DNA from: Coffea arabica
Taxonomy: Eukaryota; Streptophyta; Magnoliopsida; Gentianales; Rubiaceae
NCBI RefSeq assembly: GCF_036785885.1
Contig: NC_092310.1
Coordinates: forward strand, 5,890,001-5,954,000
Length of the DNA stretch: 64,000 nt
Direction: 5' to 3'
Shown: in pieces, positions 21,053-33,306 of the stretch
Layout of the letters: every line of letters begins with the position of its first letter
How positions within the stretch are numbered: position 1 is the stretch's first letter
Program-made: the position numbers and the translations under genes
The notes under the pieces: model-generated
The model's input: only the letters and a program-made list of their open reading frames with translations
Database searches by the model: none
Told to the model about the DNA's origin: nothing

Positions 21053-21948
21053 TGTACGCGATAAAAATTTCAAGTCTGCAAAACGACAAGAAAACACACG
21101 ACAAATATATACTATATAAATTTAGAAAAATATGTGAGTACAATCTCTGGGGTTTTCTCGATCTTGTGGAGAGTTTCCCTCGATTCTTCTCCTCGAACAC
21201 CAATCCAAGGGCTTCGCAGCTTGTTCTTGGATCAACCACCGACTCCTTCAAATCTTGATATGGAAGATTTGAAGGATTTGAAAATACTTGAAGGCTCAAG
21301 CCTTGATATGAGGAAGACTTGAGGAGCTTTGAGACCCAGACCTTCGTAGCTTGAAGCTTCAATACTTGAGTATATGAGATGCTTTCTTGATATCTCTGTG
21401 TGTCCCTGTCTGTGTGTGTGTGTGTTTGATTTGGTTAAGAGACCTCTATTTATAGTTGTAGCAAGAGGTAGAGGTTGAGAACCTGTGTACCACTTTACTT
21501 GTCTTGCAAGACGTGCAGTCATATTAGGACTGTACCAGTCAAATATTATCTCTTCATTTTATATTTATTAATAAAGAGATAAGAAATTTATCGATTGGCC
21601 AAACTCGTGGGGACACGTGACATGGCGCCGTTTGACTGGCCAAGCTATTGCAGTATATAAGAGACATACTTGGATTAAATAACTCTAAATATTATCCCTT
21701 TAACACGAAATAAATATTTAGATATTTATCCAATGGACATGTGACATGATATGATTTGGTTGGTGGAGATATCCCTGCAATTTGAATTGATCTGGAACAC
21801 CTCACCTTGACACGTGGCAAAATATAATTGGTCATTTAATAACCAATTCTTCCAAGTGTACGTGCCATATGGCAATATCCGATTGGACGAAAATATTCTA
21901 TAGACCAATGGTAATTTTTAGAATTTAATGAAAATTCCATTGTCTACA
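21053..21948 (-). repeat. 5' LTR of the Tat-like element
   Basis: An 896-bp LTR; on the minus strand it begins TGTAGACAATGG and ends CGCGTACA. It differs from the 3' LTR at three positions. U3 spans the high-coordinate side; transcription should start about 30 nt past the TATA box at 21447-21454. Confidence 0.97.
21447..21454 (-). promoter_or_regulatory. LTR promoter TATA box
   Basis: The minus strand reads ACTATAAATAGAGG, a strong plant TATA match. A start near 21415 would divide the LTR into about 530 bp of U3 and about 360 bp of R-U5. U3 also has GACACGTGGC and GACACGTGAC G-box/ABRE-type motifs and a TATATAAG on the opposite strand (21654-21661). Confidence 0.6.
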
Positions 21949-21956
21949 GTGCTAAC

Positions 21957-23541
21957 TGACGAGCGTGGGATATGTATATAATAATAGAGTTCAATCCACA
22001 GTTAATCCACAGTCAAATTTTAAATTTGTGATTTACTAAACGCTCTACATATTACTGTAAGTATATTGATCGTGAACGAACATAAGATATTAAGGGTCGA
22101 TTGTTCGAGAAAAAGTAGACAACTACCGACACCGCTCAAACTTCTCTATTAGTTAAACGATCTACAAATTGAAATAAATAAAACTAAACTAAATTGTGCA
22201 ACAAAATTCACAAATGAAAGCTTCTTAAATCATGGTATTTCTAACTACTCTTGCAAAGCAAATTTCCAAATCATTGAGCGCTACTACATTGGCTAACTAT
22301 GGTGTAATTGTCTTATTCATGTCAAACCTAATCTTGTAAAGAATCAATTATATCTATAACTAATCTATACCTACTCTCATAGTTATGAAATTAATTTAAT
22401 GTTCATTAGTTTCTATGAAGTTATATAGAACAAGCTGCCAAGACCACAAAAGTTTGTCTCTACTCTCATGAGTGTACTTCTTAGGTTTAATATTTCTATG
22501 AACTAGTGTCAAATTCTAATTCTCATTACAAATCTAACACCTTAAGATGATCACAATCAATAGTCGGTTAATCATGATTATAAGAACAAAAGTGCTAAAT
22601 AACTTGTTCAAGATAATAGCATCAAATAACCCAAGAAATATCACAAACAATCCATAAATAGTTGAACCAAAAACTAAGACATGAAACTTAAACAAAAAAC
22701 AAAGCAAATGAAATAAAGATCCAATATTGTATTATAGTCAAACATTAGAATACAAATACAAGAAATCAAGAGTTAGAGAAAAGAACCCTTGTCGCGTGAG
22801 CCTCCAAGCTCTCCCTCCTTCATCTTCAATCTGCATCCAAGTTAATTAAACACAAAGATTGGATGAACTAACTAACTACTCTTACACTAATCAAATATAC
22901 CTAAAATAAAATCTAGGAGTTTTTAACTTTAGATCTACATTTTGATGGTGGTTCTTTCTTGTTTTTCAGCTGAATTTTGGTCCATGGAAGTCCCTTTTAT
23001 AGGGAAGAAGAAAGAAAAGCAATAATTGAGCAAGTTGCACAAGTTGTCAACTTTCAGCCGATGTGGAACCAGCCCAAAACTCCAGCTGTATGAATCGATT
23101 TCAAAGCCGGTTATGAGGCAATAGATTTGCTTCATTTTTCTGAGAAATTTTGTATTGAAACCGGTTGAATAACCCTTTGAGCTTGAAAGGGTTCCAAGGC
23201 CGGTCATAGCTCCCCTGTTTTCTGCCTTGAAAAGGTAGGTTCCTTGTGCACATTGCATTTCCTTGCTTGTATACTTCATGATCACTTTGAATGTACCTTA
23301 AATATCATCAAAATTCATCCAAACATCTACTTATTTCACTCCAATAAATGATTGAATCAGTGAAACCTATAAAACATGAAATTTTAACCATTTAAGTACA
23401 TAGAAATGCAATGTTTTTTCTTTTAACCACAAAATGCAAAACTTAACTAAATAACCTTGTTATTTAACCCCTAAGACAACTAAAACACCCCAAAACACAC
23501 ATACACAACCACATAAAAACATGCAAAACAAGCACTTATCA
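21957..23541 (-). mobile_element. Athila-like solo LTR (1,585 bp)
   Basis: A single LTR flanked by perfect 5-bp duplications CTAAC (21952-21956 and 23542-23546). On the minus strand it begins TGATAAGTGCTTG and ends GCTCGTCA, obeying the TG...CA rule, and resembles the start of the Athila-like LTR at 24274. No coding region is attached, so it arose by LTR-LTR recombination. The Tat-like element later landed beside it: the GTGCT duplication overlaps the CTAAC duplication by two bases. Confidence 0.8.
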
Positions 23542-23546
23542 CTAAC

Positions 23547-24273
23547 AATAAATGGAATGCTAATATCATCAAAAATAAATTATTTGGAACTAGCTAAAAA
23601 AAATCTATGATGCTAAAAATTTTAAGGCCTTCAAGGTTGTCCACCTAAAAATACGAAATCCACTTACCAGGCCATTGCAATAGGAAAAAATTTAATAGCA
23701 TCCTCTTGATTTTACTATAGAAGAATTCTAAAAATCAGAATCAGCTTAAATCTAATAGGTAGTAAAACTTTCAATGCTTTTATGTGGCTAGACACATGGT
23801 CTTTTACAAGATCTAAGAACATTGGAGAACTGGCCAATTAGACAAATTATTTTTAAAAAATTGTCTTCTCCAATTTTTTTTGAAAGATTGGCCCACAACC
23901 ACTAAAGTAGATGTTCTGTAATTTACCATTTATAGGTTAACTTGCATAAGGCCTTTGCCGTGAAATACAAGAGGACCTGATTTCATCTCATTTTTCTGTG
24001 TAATTCAAACTCGTAAGACAATATAAGACCTTTAGGTAAAGCATGACGAACAAATAGCTATTGGTTACTCTAGAAGGGAGTGAACCAAAAAAAAAAAAAA
24101 AAAGGTATTGTGCACTGATAATTCATGACGATATAACTACAAATGCAACCTTCAAAATAAAACTATGCACCAATATTCTAATAATTCATTTCCAAAAACT
24201 ACAACAACTAGAGGAAATAGTTGGTTATTGAATAGTAATAAATAAAAAGTTTTAGCTGCTACAAATATGGTAT
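23547..24273. other. Unassigned AT-rich stretch between two LTRs
   Basis: About 730 bp with no coding signature. It separates the minus-strand solo LTR from the plus-strand Athila-like 5' LTR. An A run of 18 lies near 24087. Confidence 0.4.
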
Positions 24274-24515
24274 TGATATTAATAAATGCTTATTTTGTAT
24301 ATTCTTAGTGTGTTTTATTACTTAGTTTTGGTGTATTTTTAGGATTTTTAAGCATGAAAAATAGCTCCTTTAAGCAATTATTTCTTCAAGTTATATTTGA
24401 TAATCAAAACTTGCATTTGGATGGTTTAATGTACAATTCTTGTTATTTTTATAGGTTTTTATATTTCCTGATCACTTTGAATCCGATAAAATACAATCAA
24501 AATATTAAACGCGAT

Positions 24516-27500
24516 TGACAAGTTGTCGATGCCTGTGCAATAATGAAAATAAACCTAGTTGCCAATTAAAATAATCAAAACCCGATTCTGAGTACTAGAG
24601 CAGGGACTCCAGGTATGCAATGAGTTATTTGATTCATCTTGTTCCCGAAAAGTTTGTTTAATCCGATATATTAGAATGGGACTGCTTACTCGCAAGGAAT
24701 TATTGATGTGTAAAAGGCAAGTAAGGTCGTCTCCTCAGGAATTGAGGATATTTGTCTCTTTTGAATTCCAAAGTAGCACAGGGGATTTTTTTGCATAAAA
24801 GATGACAATTAAAGCTGTAGACACCAAATTTTGATTATTTTTAATTTCATTTTTTATCATTTATTATTTATTTATTTATTTATTTTTATTTTTATTTTTA
24901 TTTTTATTTTTAATTTTTTTTATTGGGTTAGATTCATCATTTTCATTTTTGTAAAATGTTAAAAGTGGCATTAATTCTCTTAAATTTGGTTTGAAAATTG
25001 TTAATTTATTTTTAATTAATTTTTGAAGAAAAATGAAAATGAAAAAGAAAGGAAAAATGTGTGGATAGGTGGAAGTGTGAATGTTGGACAAGTGTACAGA
25101 ATAATCATTAGACAAGTGTCTAAGGAATTATAGGACAAGTGTATAGAGGGGTAGGTGTCAAGGACACTTGGGGGGTTTAGGGAATTTTTGAAAAACAAAA
25201 AAGAAAAAAAGAAGAAACAAGCTACGGGGAGGAAACGGAAGGAGGATAGCAAAAAATGAAAAGGGGGAAAAAAAAGAAAAAGCTTCGGGAAGCAGAACAG
25301 AAAAAAGAAAATAGAGAGCCGCAAGCAGCTGCAAAGCCAAGAACTAAACAAAAAACAGAGCAACGGAAAAGAGGATGAAGAGAAAAGAATAGAGAGCAAA
25401 AATGGAGGGGGTTTCGTCTAAGAGCTGAAGAAAAACAGAACAAAAAACAGAGGAAGAAAGGGGCGCGGTAAAAAAGGAGACAGAGGAGGCTGGGGAAATA
25501 CGGAGGGGAGGCAACTTAAAAACAGAGCAAAAAAAGGAGGAATCTGGGGGGGGAAGAGGCTTTGAGAGCTGCCGACTAGAACAAGCGAAAGGAAAAAACA
25601 AGGGAGTAGTCGGCTGGAAAAATGGAAACTGAGGGAAAGAAAGAAGAAAAACAGAGAGCCGGGAAGGGGGATCTGGAAAAACAAAAGGAAAATAGGAGGG
25701 GACTTAGAAAATTGAGGAAAAGGGAACACGAGGAGAGTTTTTGAAACAGAAACAGAGGAGGAAAGGAAAGATTACGGACGGAAGAGAGACCAGAGGAGGA
25801 AAAGTCCGAAGAGGTCTGCATCCGAGGAGCCAGGGAAAGAAGAGAGACATCAGAGCAAGGGGCGGCACAATGAGAGCCCACACCAACTGGGTTACGGCCG
25901 CCACCACTCGGCCCACTCCAATCGACCACACCGACAGAACCTATGACGTCCCTCGGCTGGAGGAGATGGAAAAACGCAGAAAGGGAAAAGAAAGCCAGGG
26001 AGAAAGAAACTGAAAACAGAGAAAGTGGATGGCGGAGGAACGGAATCCACCACTGCCGCCACTGGAATCCACCACCACTTCGTCTGAATCCAGCACTGCC
26101 ACTTGCAGATCACCGTAAGTCATTCCTTTTATTTGCAATTCAGTTTTTCCCTCAAACGCAGGCCTTGAAAATTTTCAGAAAACATGTATGCCTTACCTTT
26201 GTGCCGTGCTATTTTTCTTGTTGAGTGTTCATGAATTTCAGAACATACATGCTTTGTGTATTGATTGAGTTAAATTGTTTGGTATTTCTGGTAATTTTGG
26301 GTGTTGATTTATGTCAAATTGAGCAAAAATCTAGTGCAGTTTCAATGCGTCTCACCTGTTCGTTAAAATGTCCGAACGAGAAGTTTGAATCGAAGAGAAT
26401 AAGTCTTAGCCGTTTCTGTGCTGGATGATGTTTGTGTGTTTCTTGCCGTGTGACTTTGCTGGATTTTTGAAGCATCAGAAGTCGCCGAAACCTTTCCCTC
26501 TCATTTGCATCGAAGAAGAGAGCTTCTGCGATTCATGAATGAATGAATTGCTGAAAATTGCAATTTAACCCCTTAATTTTTGCCCAAATTCACTTTGACC
26601 CAAAATCTGGAAAATTAGACCTAATTTTGCCCTTTTAAGCTTATTCCTCTGTTTGCATATTTTATGTGATTTGTTGGATAGATTAATTCTGGGATTTGGA
26701 TTATAATTATGGCCTAATAATTTTAGTTGATTTGCTAATCTTGTTAGGTTTGATATTATGATTTGGGTTGTGGGTAATAATAATTTGTTTGGATTTATGA
26801 AAGTGGGTTTAGTTTATTTTGTTTGGATTTTTGACTTGGGCTTAGGGGGGGTAAAGCCCACTCTTTTGTTGGGTTTGTTTTATTGATAAGTAGAGGCCAG
26901 CCCACATGTAGCCTCTGGGCTTTGCGGCAGGCTAAGGAGTCTTGGCCCAAACAAATAGAGAAAAGGGCCCAATGGCCTGTTAAGTCAAGTAGCCCAATGA
27001 CGAAATTTCATTCCAGTCCCCTGACTTTTGGATATTTTTACTGTGGCCCTAGACATTTTCATTCCTTTCAATTGAGTCCCTGGTTTAATTGCAAATAGGC
27101 CCCCAAACTTTATTTTTCTTTAATTTTGATCCCAAAACTTTGTTCGTTTTTTGCAATTAAGTCCCTTCTTCTTTTGACTTCTTAAATGTGGGTTGTTGAC
27201 ATGATTTAATTGATTCAAATTCATGTTTATTTTTATCCTTTGTGATTATTTGCCAAATAAATTGGTGCCTTGACCTTTTCTTTTATTTTGGAGGATAAAT
27301 AAGCGATTTCACTCCATTAGGGCTCCGACTCAAGGGAGGTATACCTTATCCCTTATTTCTTACTTTATTTGACTCTATGTGCCTTATGTGCCTTTACATG
27401 CTTGATTGTATGCCTCTTGGATTTTTTATTCATTTCATTTATTTATTTATTTATTTACTTTATGGGGTTTGTACATTTATTTTAGTTCAATTTGATTATT

Positions 27501-30185
27501 TGAAAGGCACTTGAATGCCAAATTTGTAATAGTTAGGTATTTATTTTAATTACTTAATTCATTTTCCCTTAGATTGTAATAGGGCCTCCCCAAGTGTAAT
27601 AGTTAGGGGTTCCTTTACTTCATTTGCCTTGCGTGATTTGCATGCCTATGTGTTATGTGTTACTTGCTTTAATTAGGTTCTTGCATCTAGTCGAGCATGC
27701 TAAGTGTTATGTGCTATGTGTTTATAGGTGATTTGCATGTCTACTTGCTTTCCATAGCCATGAATGAATGTGATGGATGAATGTACGTCTCCACTAGTCC
27801 AACGCTAGTAGGAATTCATAGAATGGGCTAGTCCAACGTTAGACCCTTAGGGATTTCTCCCGTGAGTCCATACTTGCATGTTTCACTTCATTTCATGCAT
27901 TTTCCTTAGTTTTTATCATTTGGCATGCTCCTCAAACCCCTTTTCCCCTCATTTTAGGTTTTTGCATCTCATGCTAGTTATAGGGTACATTTGCTTGAGA
28001 GTCCCCTTTCGATAAGGGAAACGAGCGAGTTTGGCTACAAAATAGCCCTAGCACGCTAGTTCTCCTTTCTAATCAAAGGGAAAATTGAAGTCACAAAGTT
28101 AGGACTCCCCGTTCCCGTCTTGATGCATTCCTATAGGATTCATGCATTTTACTCATTCGCTATCACATACACTTCTACTTTATATTCTATCCCTTTTTCC
28201 ACAATTCTCACTTCACACTACTTTTGGACGTTTTTACTTAACTATTCACATTTTATACCATATCACTCGCACACATGCACTTTACGTTATTTTCACATTA
28301 TCATTCTTTACTCACCTTACCTTGTAAATACATTTGCACGCCTCCACTTACATCCTATTATTTTTATTATTTTTTCACTTCACACAAACTCACATTTTCA
28401 CATGGCATGCATTCCACTCATTTTTACGTCATTTAGAATTATGTGTGACCTCTCCAAAGGATCATTATTGGGCTTCACAATTAATGCGATTGGCACCACT
28501 CAACCTTTGAAGAGAAATTTTCCCTATGTCCCCTAGGTCTAGGGTTTGCATTCATGTAGCACATCCAAATGTAATAAATTCTTTGGTTAAAACAAGAAAA
28601 TCTTTGATTAAATCACGCAACTAGCCTTGGCTAGGTCAAAGGGGTGCCTTGGATTGTATCCTTGCCTTCCCCTTCGTCAAATGTGACTCCCGAACCTTTT
28701 TCGTTGGTTTACGTAGACTAGGAGTCGTTTAAAAGGGGTTTTTTACTACTTTTTCCTATTTTTCTTTAAAAAATTTATTTTTAGGTGACTTGGTACACCT
28801 TAATTCATTACCAAGTGGCGACTCCGATTTTTTATTTCAAAAAACCCTTTTTAAATTATAATTTTGGGTCAAATCGTCGCATTCTCAAAACCCCATTGAG
28901 GCCCACTTTTCTTTTAAATCAAAATTCATTTTTCAACCAAAAATCGAATCAAAATACATTTTTTTAAACCATTTATTTATTTATCAAAAAATGGGGCGCG
29001 ACAAAAGCAGTTCAACTAAAAATAAATAACTAACTAGAAATTAAATGTCAATTCACTAAAAACAGAGTAATAATAATTAAAGGTCTAGCCAAGAAATAAC
29101 TTCAGCAATGGTTCACCTAATTGATCATCAATGCAAATGCAATTCCTATTATTTACTAATAAATAGGTTATAACTGTCAAACAAGCGATGACAGTCAACC
29201 CTTCCTTACTGTGTCGGTGATTAAGATACGTCCGTTAATCACTACTCTAATTGAGAAATAATCTTAGGTACGCCCATAAGATTTAATTTTCCAATTGCCT
29301 TACGTATTAGAGGAGCCCTATTCTAACCAAATAACACACTACTAGGGTTATTTTAGATTAACCTGCCTATTCCCCTAGCGCAAACCCAATCATGCCAGTT
29401 GTCACTATATCAGGGCAATTAAACAATTACGCATTTAATGCTCTAATTGACAGTAGATTACCAAATTAATTCGACACTCGGATCCAAGATAATCAATTAA
29501 TTAAATAACCATGAACACTGCAATCGGAGAATATGCAAATACCAATAAATAAGAGGAAAAGATAAAATTAAATCGATCTGACAATTTTTAGATGAACCAA
29601 AGCCTCCGTTGTTTCTTGACAAGAAAAGGGAATTTAGTTCATCCCAAATAAGAAAAACCCATACAAAGCTGTAAAGAAAGTAGTGGCCATTGTCCTTCGA
29701 TTGAGAAAGCTCAATACGTCCGAATATTCAAAAGATAGCGAAGCTACAAAGAATGATTTAGTCTTCCTATGGCCCCTATGGAGGAGAACTACTACCAAAA
29801 GCCAAGAAGGAAAAGTCAAAAGCTAAGCTAAAAAGTAGTGCCCTCTTGTTTCTAGCTATTCCTATCTAATGCCCCCTACTTTGCGGCTGCCCAGAGGAAG
29901 AAAAAAAAAAAAAAAGAGTCCAGCCTTGTTCCGTCTCTTCCTTATTCGGCAAGTACCAAAAGGGGAAAAGTTCCCCTTTTTCCAAAAATGTCCCTGGGAT
30001 AAGGGCTGCTACTTGAACTCCTTTCCTGATGACTATCAAATTGGCACTTGTTATGGTATTTTCATTCTACTTCCTGTAATAAATGCAAATTTTCAAAAGT
30101 GAATAGAATCTAACAATTAATCCACATCAGGTCAGGTAATAAGGGAAATTAAAAATAAAATAAATGATAAAATTATAACCTATCA
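24516..30185 (-). mobile_element. Athila-family solo LTR, split by a nested solo LTR
   Basis: The two halves 24516-24815 and 29009-30185 together form a 1,477-bp LTR. It starts TGACAAGTTG, ends ACCTATCA, and is flanked by perfect GCGAT duplications (24511-24515 and 30186-30190). It is homologous along its length to the LTR at 55553-56954: both share TGCCTGTGCAATAAT, GAGCAGGGACTC and a long run of matching blocks. No internal region remains. Orientation follows from the 55553 element, whose coding region is on the minus strand. Confidence 0.85.
24816..29003 (+). mobile_element. Long solo LTR (4,188 bp), Ogre/Tat-like
   Basis: Begins TGTAGACACC, ends GGGGCGCGACA, and is flanked by perfect AAAGC duplications (24811-24815 and 29004-29008). 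It splits an older solo LTR, whose homologous copy at 55553 runs on without it. It contains a purine-rich stretch (about 25200-25900), a GC-richer segment (25900-26110) and then T-rich noncoding sequence, with GTGGCGACTCC near 28816. No coding domain is supported, so a solo LTR of a long-LTR gypsy family is the best reading. A noncoding LARD-type element is an alternative, but I saw no internal LTR pair. Orientation is tentative. Confidence 0.75.
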
Positions 30186-30538
30186 GCGATTCAAAAATGG
30201 TTTGGAGATTACATAATGATCAAGTTCAGTTTTCTGAATAGAATACACAACCTAATACGAGAAGCTACCCCATGTTTTACCCCTCGTTGGCTAAAACAAA
30301 AAAAGATAAAGAAAATGTAAGGGGGGGGGGGAGAATACATGGACCAATAAGCGACTCTACCCCAATGTATTCTCCCCTACATATTCTAGTGGTAGCTATG
30401 TAACTTCCATATCTTTTCCACAACTTTTATAGCTCATTTTTCAACTGGAATTTTGGTTGTGGCTGCTCAAAAAGGTCTAGCAGAGTGTGAAGAACCTTTT
30501 TATGTCATTTCGATGAAGACTTTTGCTCTTTCTAACTT

Positions 30539-30540
<2 letters not shown>

Positions 30541-30574
<34 letters not shown>
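30541..30574. repeat. (AT)n microsatellite
   Basis: About 17 AT units inside the old Athila-like 5' LTR region. It has no coding meaning. Confidence 0.9.
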
Positions 30575-30577
<3 letters not shown>

Positions 30578-31564
30578 TTGTATTGCAAGATAAATACAGA
30601 AGAGGAGAGCTTTTAGTTAGGTTTGGTAGAAGAAAAGAGCAAAAAGTGGGGTTTTTCTTGTAATAGAAACTATTTTTTACCTTGGACTTGGAGAAGAAAA
30701 GTTGCACGAGGATGTTGAATAGCTTGTTTCATCACTTGAATAAGATTTCTTCAACTTTTACTCTTTGTATCCTTGTTTTTCTTCATACTTAGTTTCATGA
30801 GTTTTATGTGGTTATTCATATTAGACTTCATGTCTAGATAAACTATTGGATTTTAGGGTGAAGATGAACTTGTACATTCATGATATGTGTCGGCTCTGGT
30901 TGATTTTGGCTATTTTGTGAACTTGTTAGTTCATATATTTGCACCTCATATTTGTAGTTGTTCGATCACCAACTACGAATCATTCAAACATGTGCTTGTG
31001 CATAGAAGTTGCCTTACATGTGTAGTTCAAGATATATAAATCCTAAATTATATGTTCACGTTAGCAGGAGATGGATTTAGATGGAATCAACTTATAATTT
31101 CATTGAGTATCATGAACTTGTACTAAATTAATCCATCATGTCAATAGGTGAAGGTTTAGCTTAAGTATATTTGTTTATTAGTGAAAATAATCTACAAATG
31201 ATTTTGAAAGTTATTTCCTTAACAAGTCACAAGTTTAATAGCCTAAAATCAACTGAGTTAATCACTTATCTTGAGCTACAAGGGATTCATAACTCCAGAA
31301 ATTTTTTTTTATTTGTTCAAATCTTGCTAGTCTACTACTTTAATAAGTTTAATTGGTAGTATTATTTTTACTTATATTTGTTATTATTTAGATAATAAAG
31401 CAAGTTTAAAAAGTTATAGTAATTATCCAATTCCTTGTGGGATCGACCTTGATTACCTTTACACTTGTCTTGACCTGTATACTTGCAAGAAAGTGAGGTA
31501 ATTGGGTTTAATTAATTGAATAATTAAGAATTTTAACTTGAAAGCCTAAACAACATCAGGTTTT

Positions 31565-31582
31565 TGACGTCTTTACCAGGGA
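31565..31582 (+). other. Mutated primer binding site of the old Athila-like element
   Basis: TGACGTCTTTACCAGGGA follows the LTR end ACATCA by six bases. It resembles the Athila-type site TGGCGCCGTTGCCGGGGA with several transitions, consistent with an old copy. Confidence 0.6.
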
Positions 31583-31859
31583 ATCAGCTAATATTAAGGC
31601 AAAAACAAGTTTTATTAGTTTAAATTTATTTTAGTTTTAATTTTTGTAATTTTCTTTGTATATACAGTGCCAAGTTTCTAGTTGATATATATATATTATA
31701 TATATATATAAGTTGTATTTTCACTTACTCTCTTGTTTTGGTGTTGTGTAGTGTATGGACCGGCTGCTCCAAGTTGTAGTACATTAGATCCTAAGATCGA
31801 GAGAACCACAAGCAATAAGAGAAAGAACAAGAAGCAATTCCAACGGAGGAAAGTGTAGC

Positions 31860-33260
31860 AGAAATATCAATTGAACTACCTTCTTTAGAACCAATGACAA
31901 AGGAATGTGCAAATAGGAATCAACAAAGCCTTGAGGGACTCCATATTGCCGAATACATCAAGAGCACAAACAAGTATTGCACGGCTGGCAGTTAAAGCAA
32001 ACAACTTCGAGATTCAGCCCTCATTGACTCAAATGATCCAACAAGATCAATTTGGAGGTAATTCAATGAAAGATCCAAATACTCTCCTAGCCAATTTCTC
32101 AGAGATACATGATACAATCAAGCTAAATGGAGTAAGTGATGATACTATAAAGCTTAGGTTGTTCCCTTTATCTATGAGAGGCAAAGCTAAGGTATGGTTG
32201 AATTCACATGCACCAAATACTTTCACCACTTGAACCAATTTGTCCAAAACTTTTTTGAATAAATATTTCCCACTTGATAAAACTACTAAATTATGCATAG
32301 ATATAACAAAGTTTCCTTAATAGGAATGTGAATCATTGTATAAGACTTGGAAGAGATACAAGGAGTTGCAATGGAGATGTCCATGTTAGGGACTTCCCCA
32401 TTGGTTAATAATACAAACTTATCCTATCAAAACTCAAATTGATGCAGTTGCAGGTGGAGCTCTCATAAGAAAATTGGTGGAAGAATCTCAACAATTGATA
32501 AAAGAGATTGTTGCTAATAATTATCAATAGGCCAATGAGAGAGGTAACACAAGAAAACATGTAGGTATGTATGAATTGGATGCTTCTAACATGCTAAATG
32601 CAAAAATGGACGATGTGGTGAAAATGCTAAATAGACAAGGTGAGATTGGTTCTAGTTCTAATATTAGTGTAGCATGTTGTACTCTTTGTGGAGGAACTCA
32701 AAATGGTACTAATTATATTAACTTTGAACATGTACAATAAGTTAACAACATCAATCGTTCCATTTAAAACAACTCATATTCTAACACTTATGATCAAAGA
32801 TGGAGGAATCATCCTAATTTAGGTAGAGAGACCAAGCGAATCAATAGAGACAGACCAATCCATTGGGATTCCAACCTAAGCAAGCACCAATTGAGACCAA
32901 ACCTACCTGGGAGTTGGCCATTGAAAGATTAACTAACACAACTAATAGCAACATGGATAGATTAGTAAAGCCACCTCGAAGAGATTTGAGCAAGGGGAGG
33001 AAAAATTTGACTAATTTTTGAACATGCATAGGAATCTAGAAATCCAATTAGGTTAAATAACTAATGCCATAAACCCTAGAAACCAAGGAAAATTGCCAAG
33101 TAAAATCGAAATCAATCCTAGGGAGTATTGTAAAGCAATTACCTTTGGGAGTTGTAAACAATTAAATGGCCCTTCTAATGTTGAGCATGAGAAGAAGAAA
33201 ATGAACATTTGAGTGACAGTCAAGGGGTAAGTGTGGGGGAGAAAGGTAAGAAGAAAGTTG
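31860..33260 (+). pseudogene. Athila-like gag remnant
   Basis: A translated stretch 31907-32233 keeps the Athila gag core (NNFEIQPSLTQMIQQ and LRLFPLSMRGKAKVWL). The frame then breaks; later pieces reach about 33260 before the protease region. Several stops and shifts show that it cannot make a functional capsid. Confidence 0.75.
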
Positions 33261-33306
33261 TAGAAAATATAAAATTACCTCCTAAAACCGATTTACTTAT
33301 ACCCCT

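Larger units (their letters stand above)
6152..21948 (-). mobile_element. Young Tat-like Ty3/gypsy LTR retrotransposon with antisense gene
   Basis: A complete 15,797-bp LTR retrotransposon read on the minus strand. It is bounded by 896-bp LTRs starting TG and ending CA, and by 5-bp target duplications GTGCT (6147-6151 and 21949-21953). In transcription order: 5' LTR (21053-21948), primer binding site, gag (20976-19318), protease region (about 19349-17529), RT, RNase H, second RNase H and integrase (17528-14121), then a spliced antisense gene (10531-13656, plus), a 3.5-kb spacer, polypurine tract and 3' LTR (6152-7047). The doubled RNase H, an aspartic protease reading IDGGSAVN, and an antisense gene after pol are features I associate with the Tat/Retand/Ogre clade. 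The gag/pro junction has a +1 frame change and pro/pol one in-frame TAA. Three LTR differences indicate recent insertion. Confidence 0.93.

Noticed and set aside
25016..26224. Several Phe/Ser/Pro-rich frames in the long solo LTR
   Set aside because: They come from a purine-rich strand read in reverse; overlapping in several frames with no family similarity.
28120..28536. 138-residue frame with His/Tyr/Phe-rich sequence
   Set aside because: Low-complexity translation of T-rich LTR DNA; no start context or domain.
24816..29003. Interpretation as a LARD or intact two-LTR element
   Set aside because: No internal direct-repeat pair was seen; single TG...CA unit with 5-bp duplication fits a solo LTR better, though not proven.
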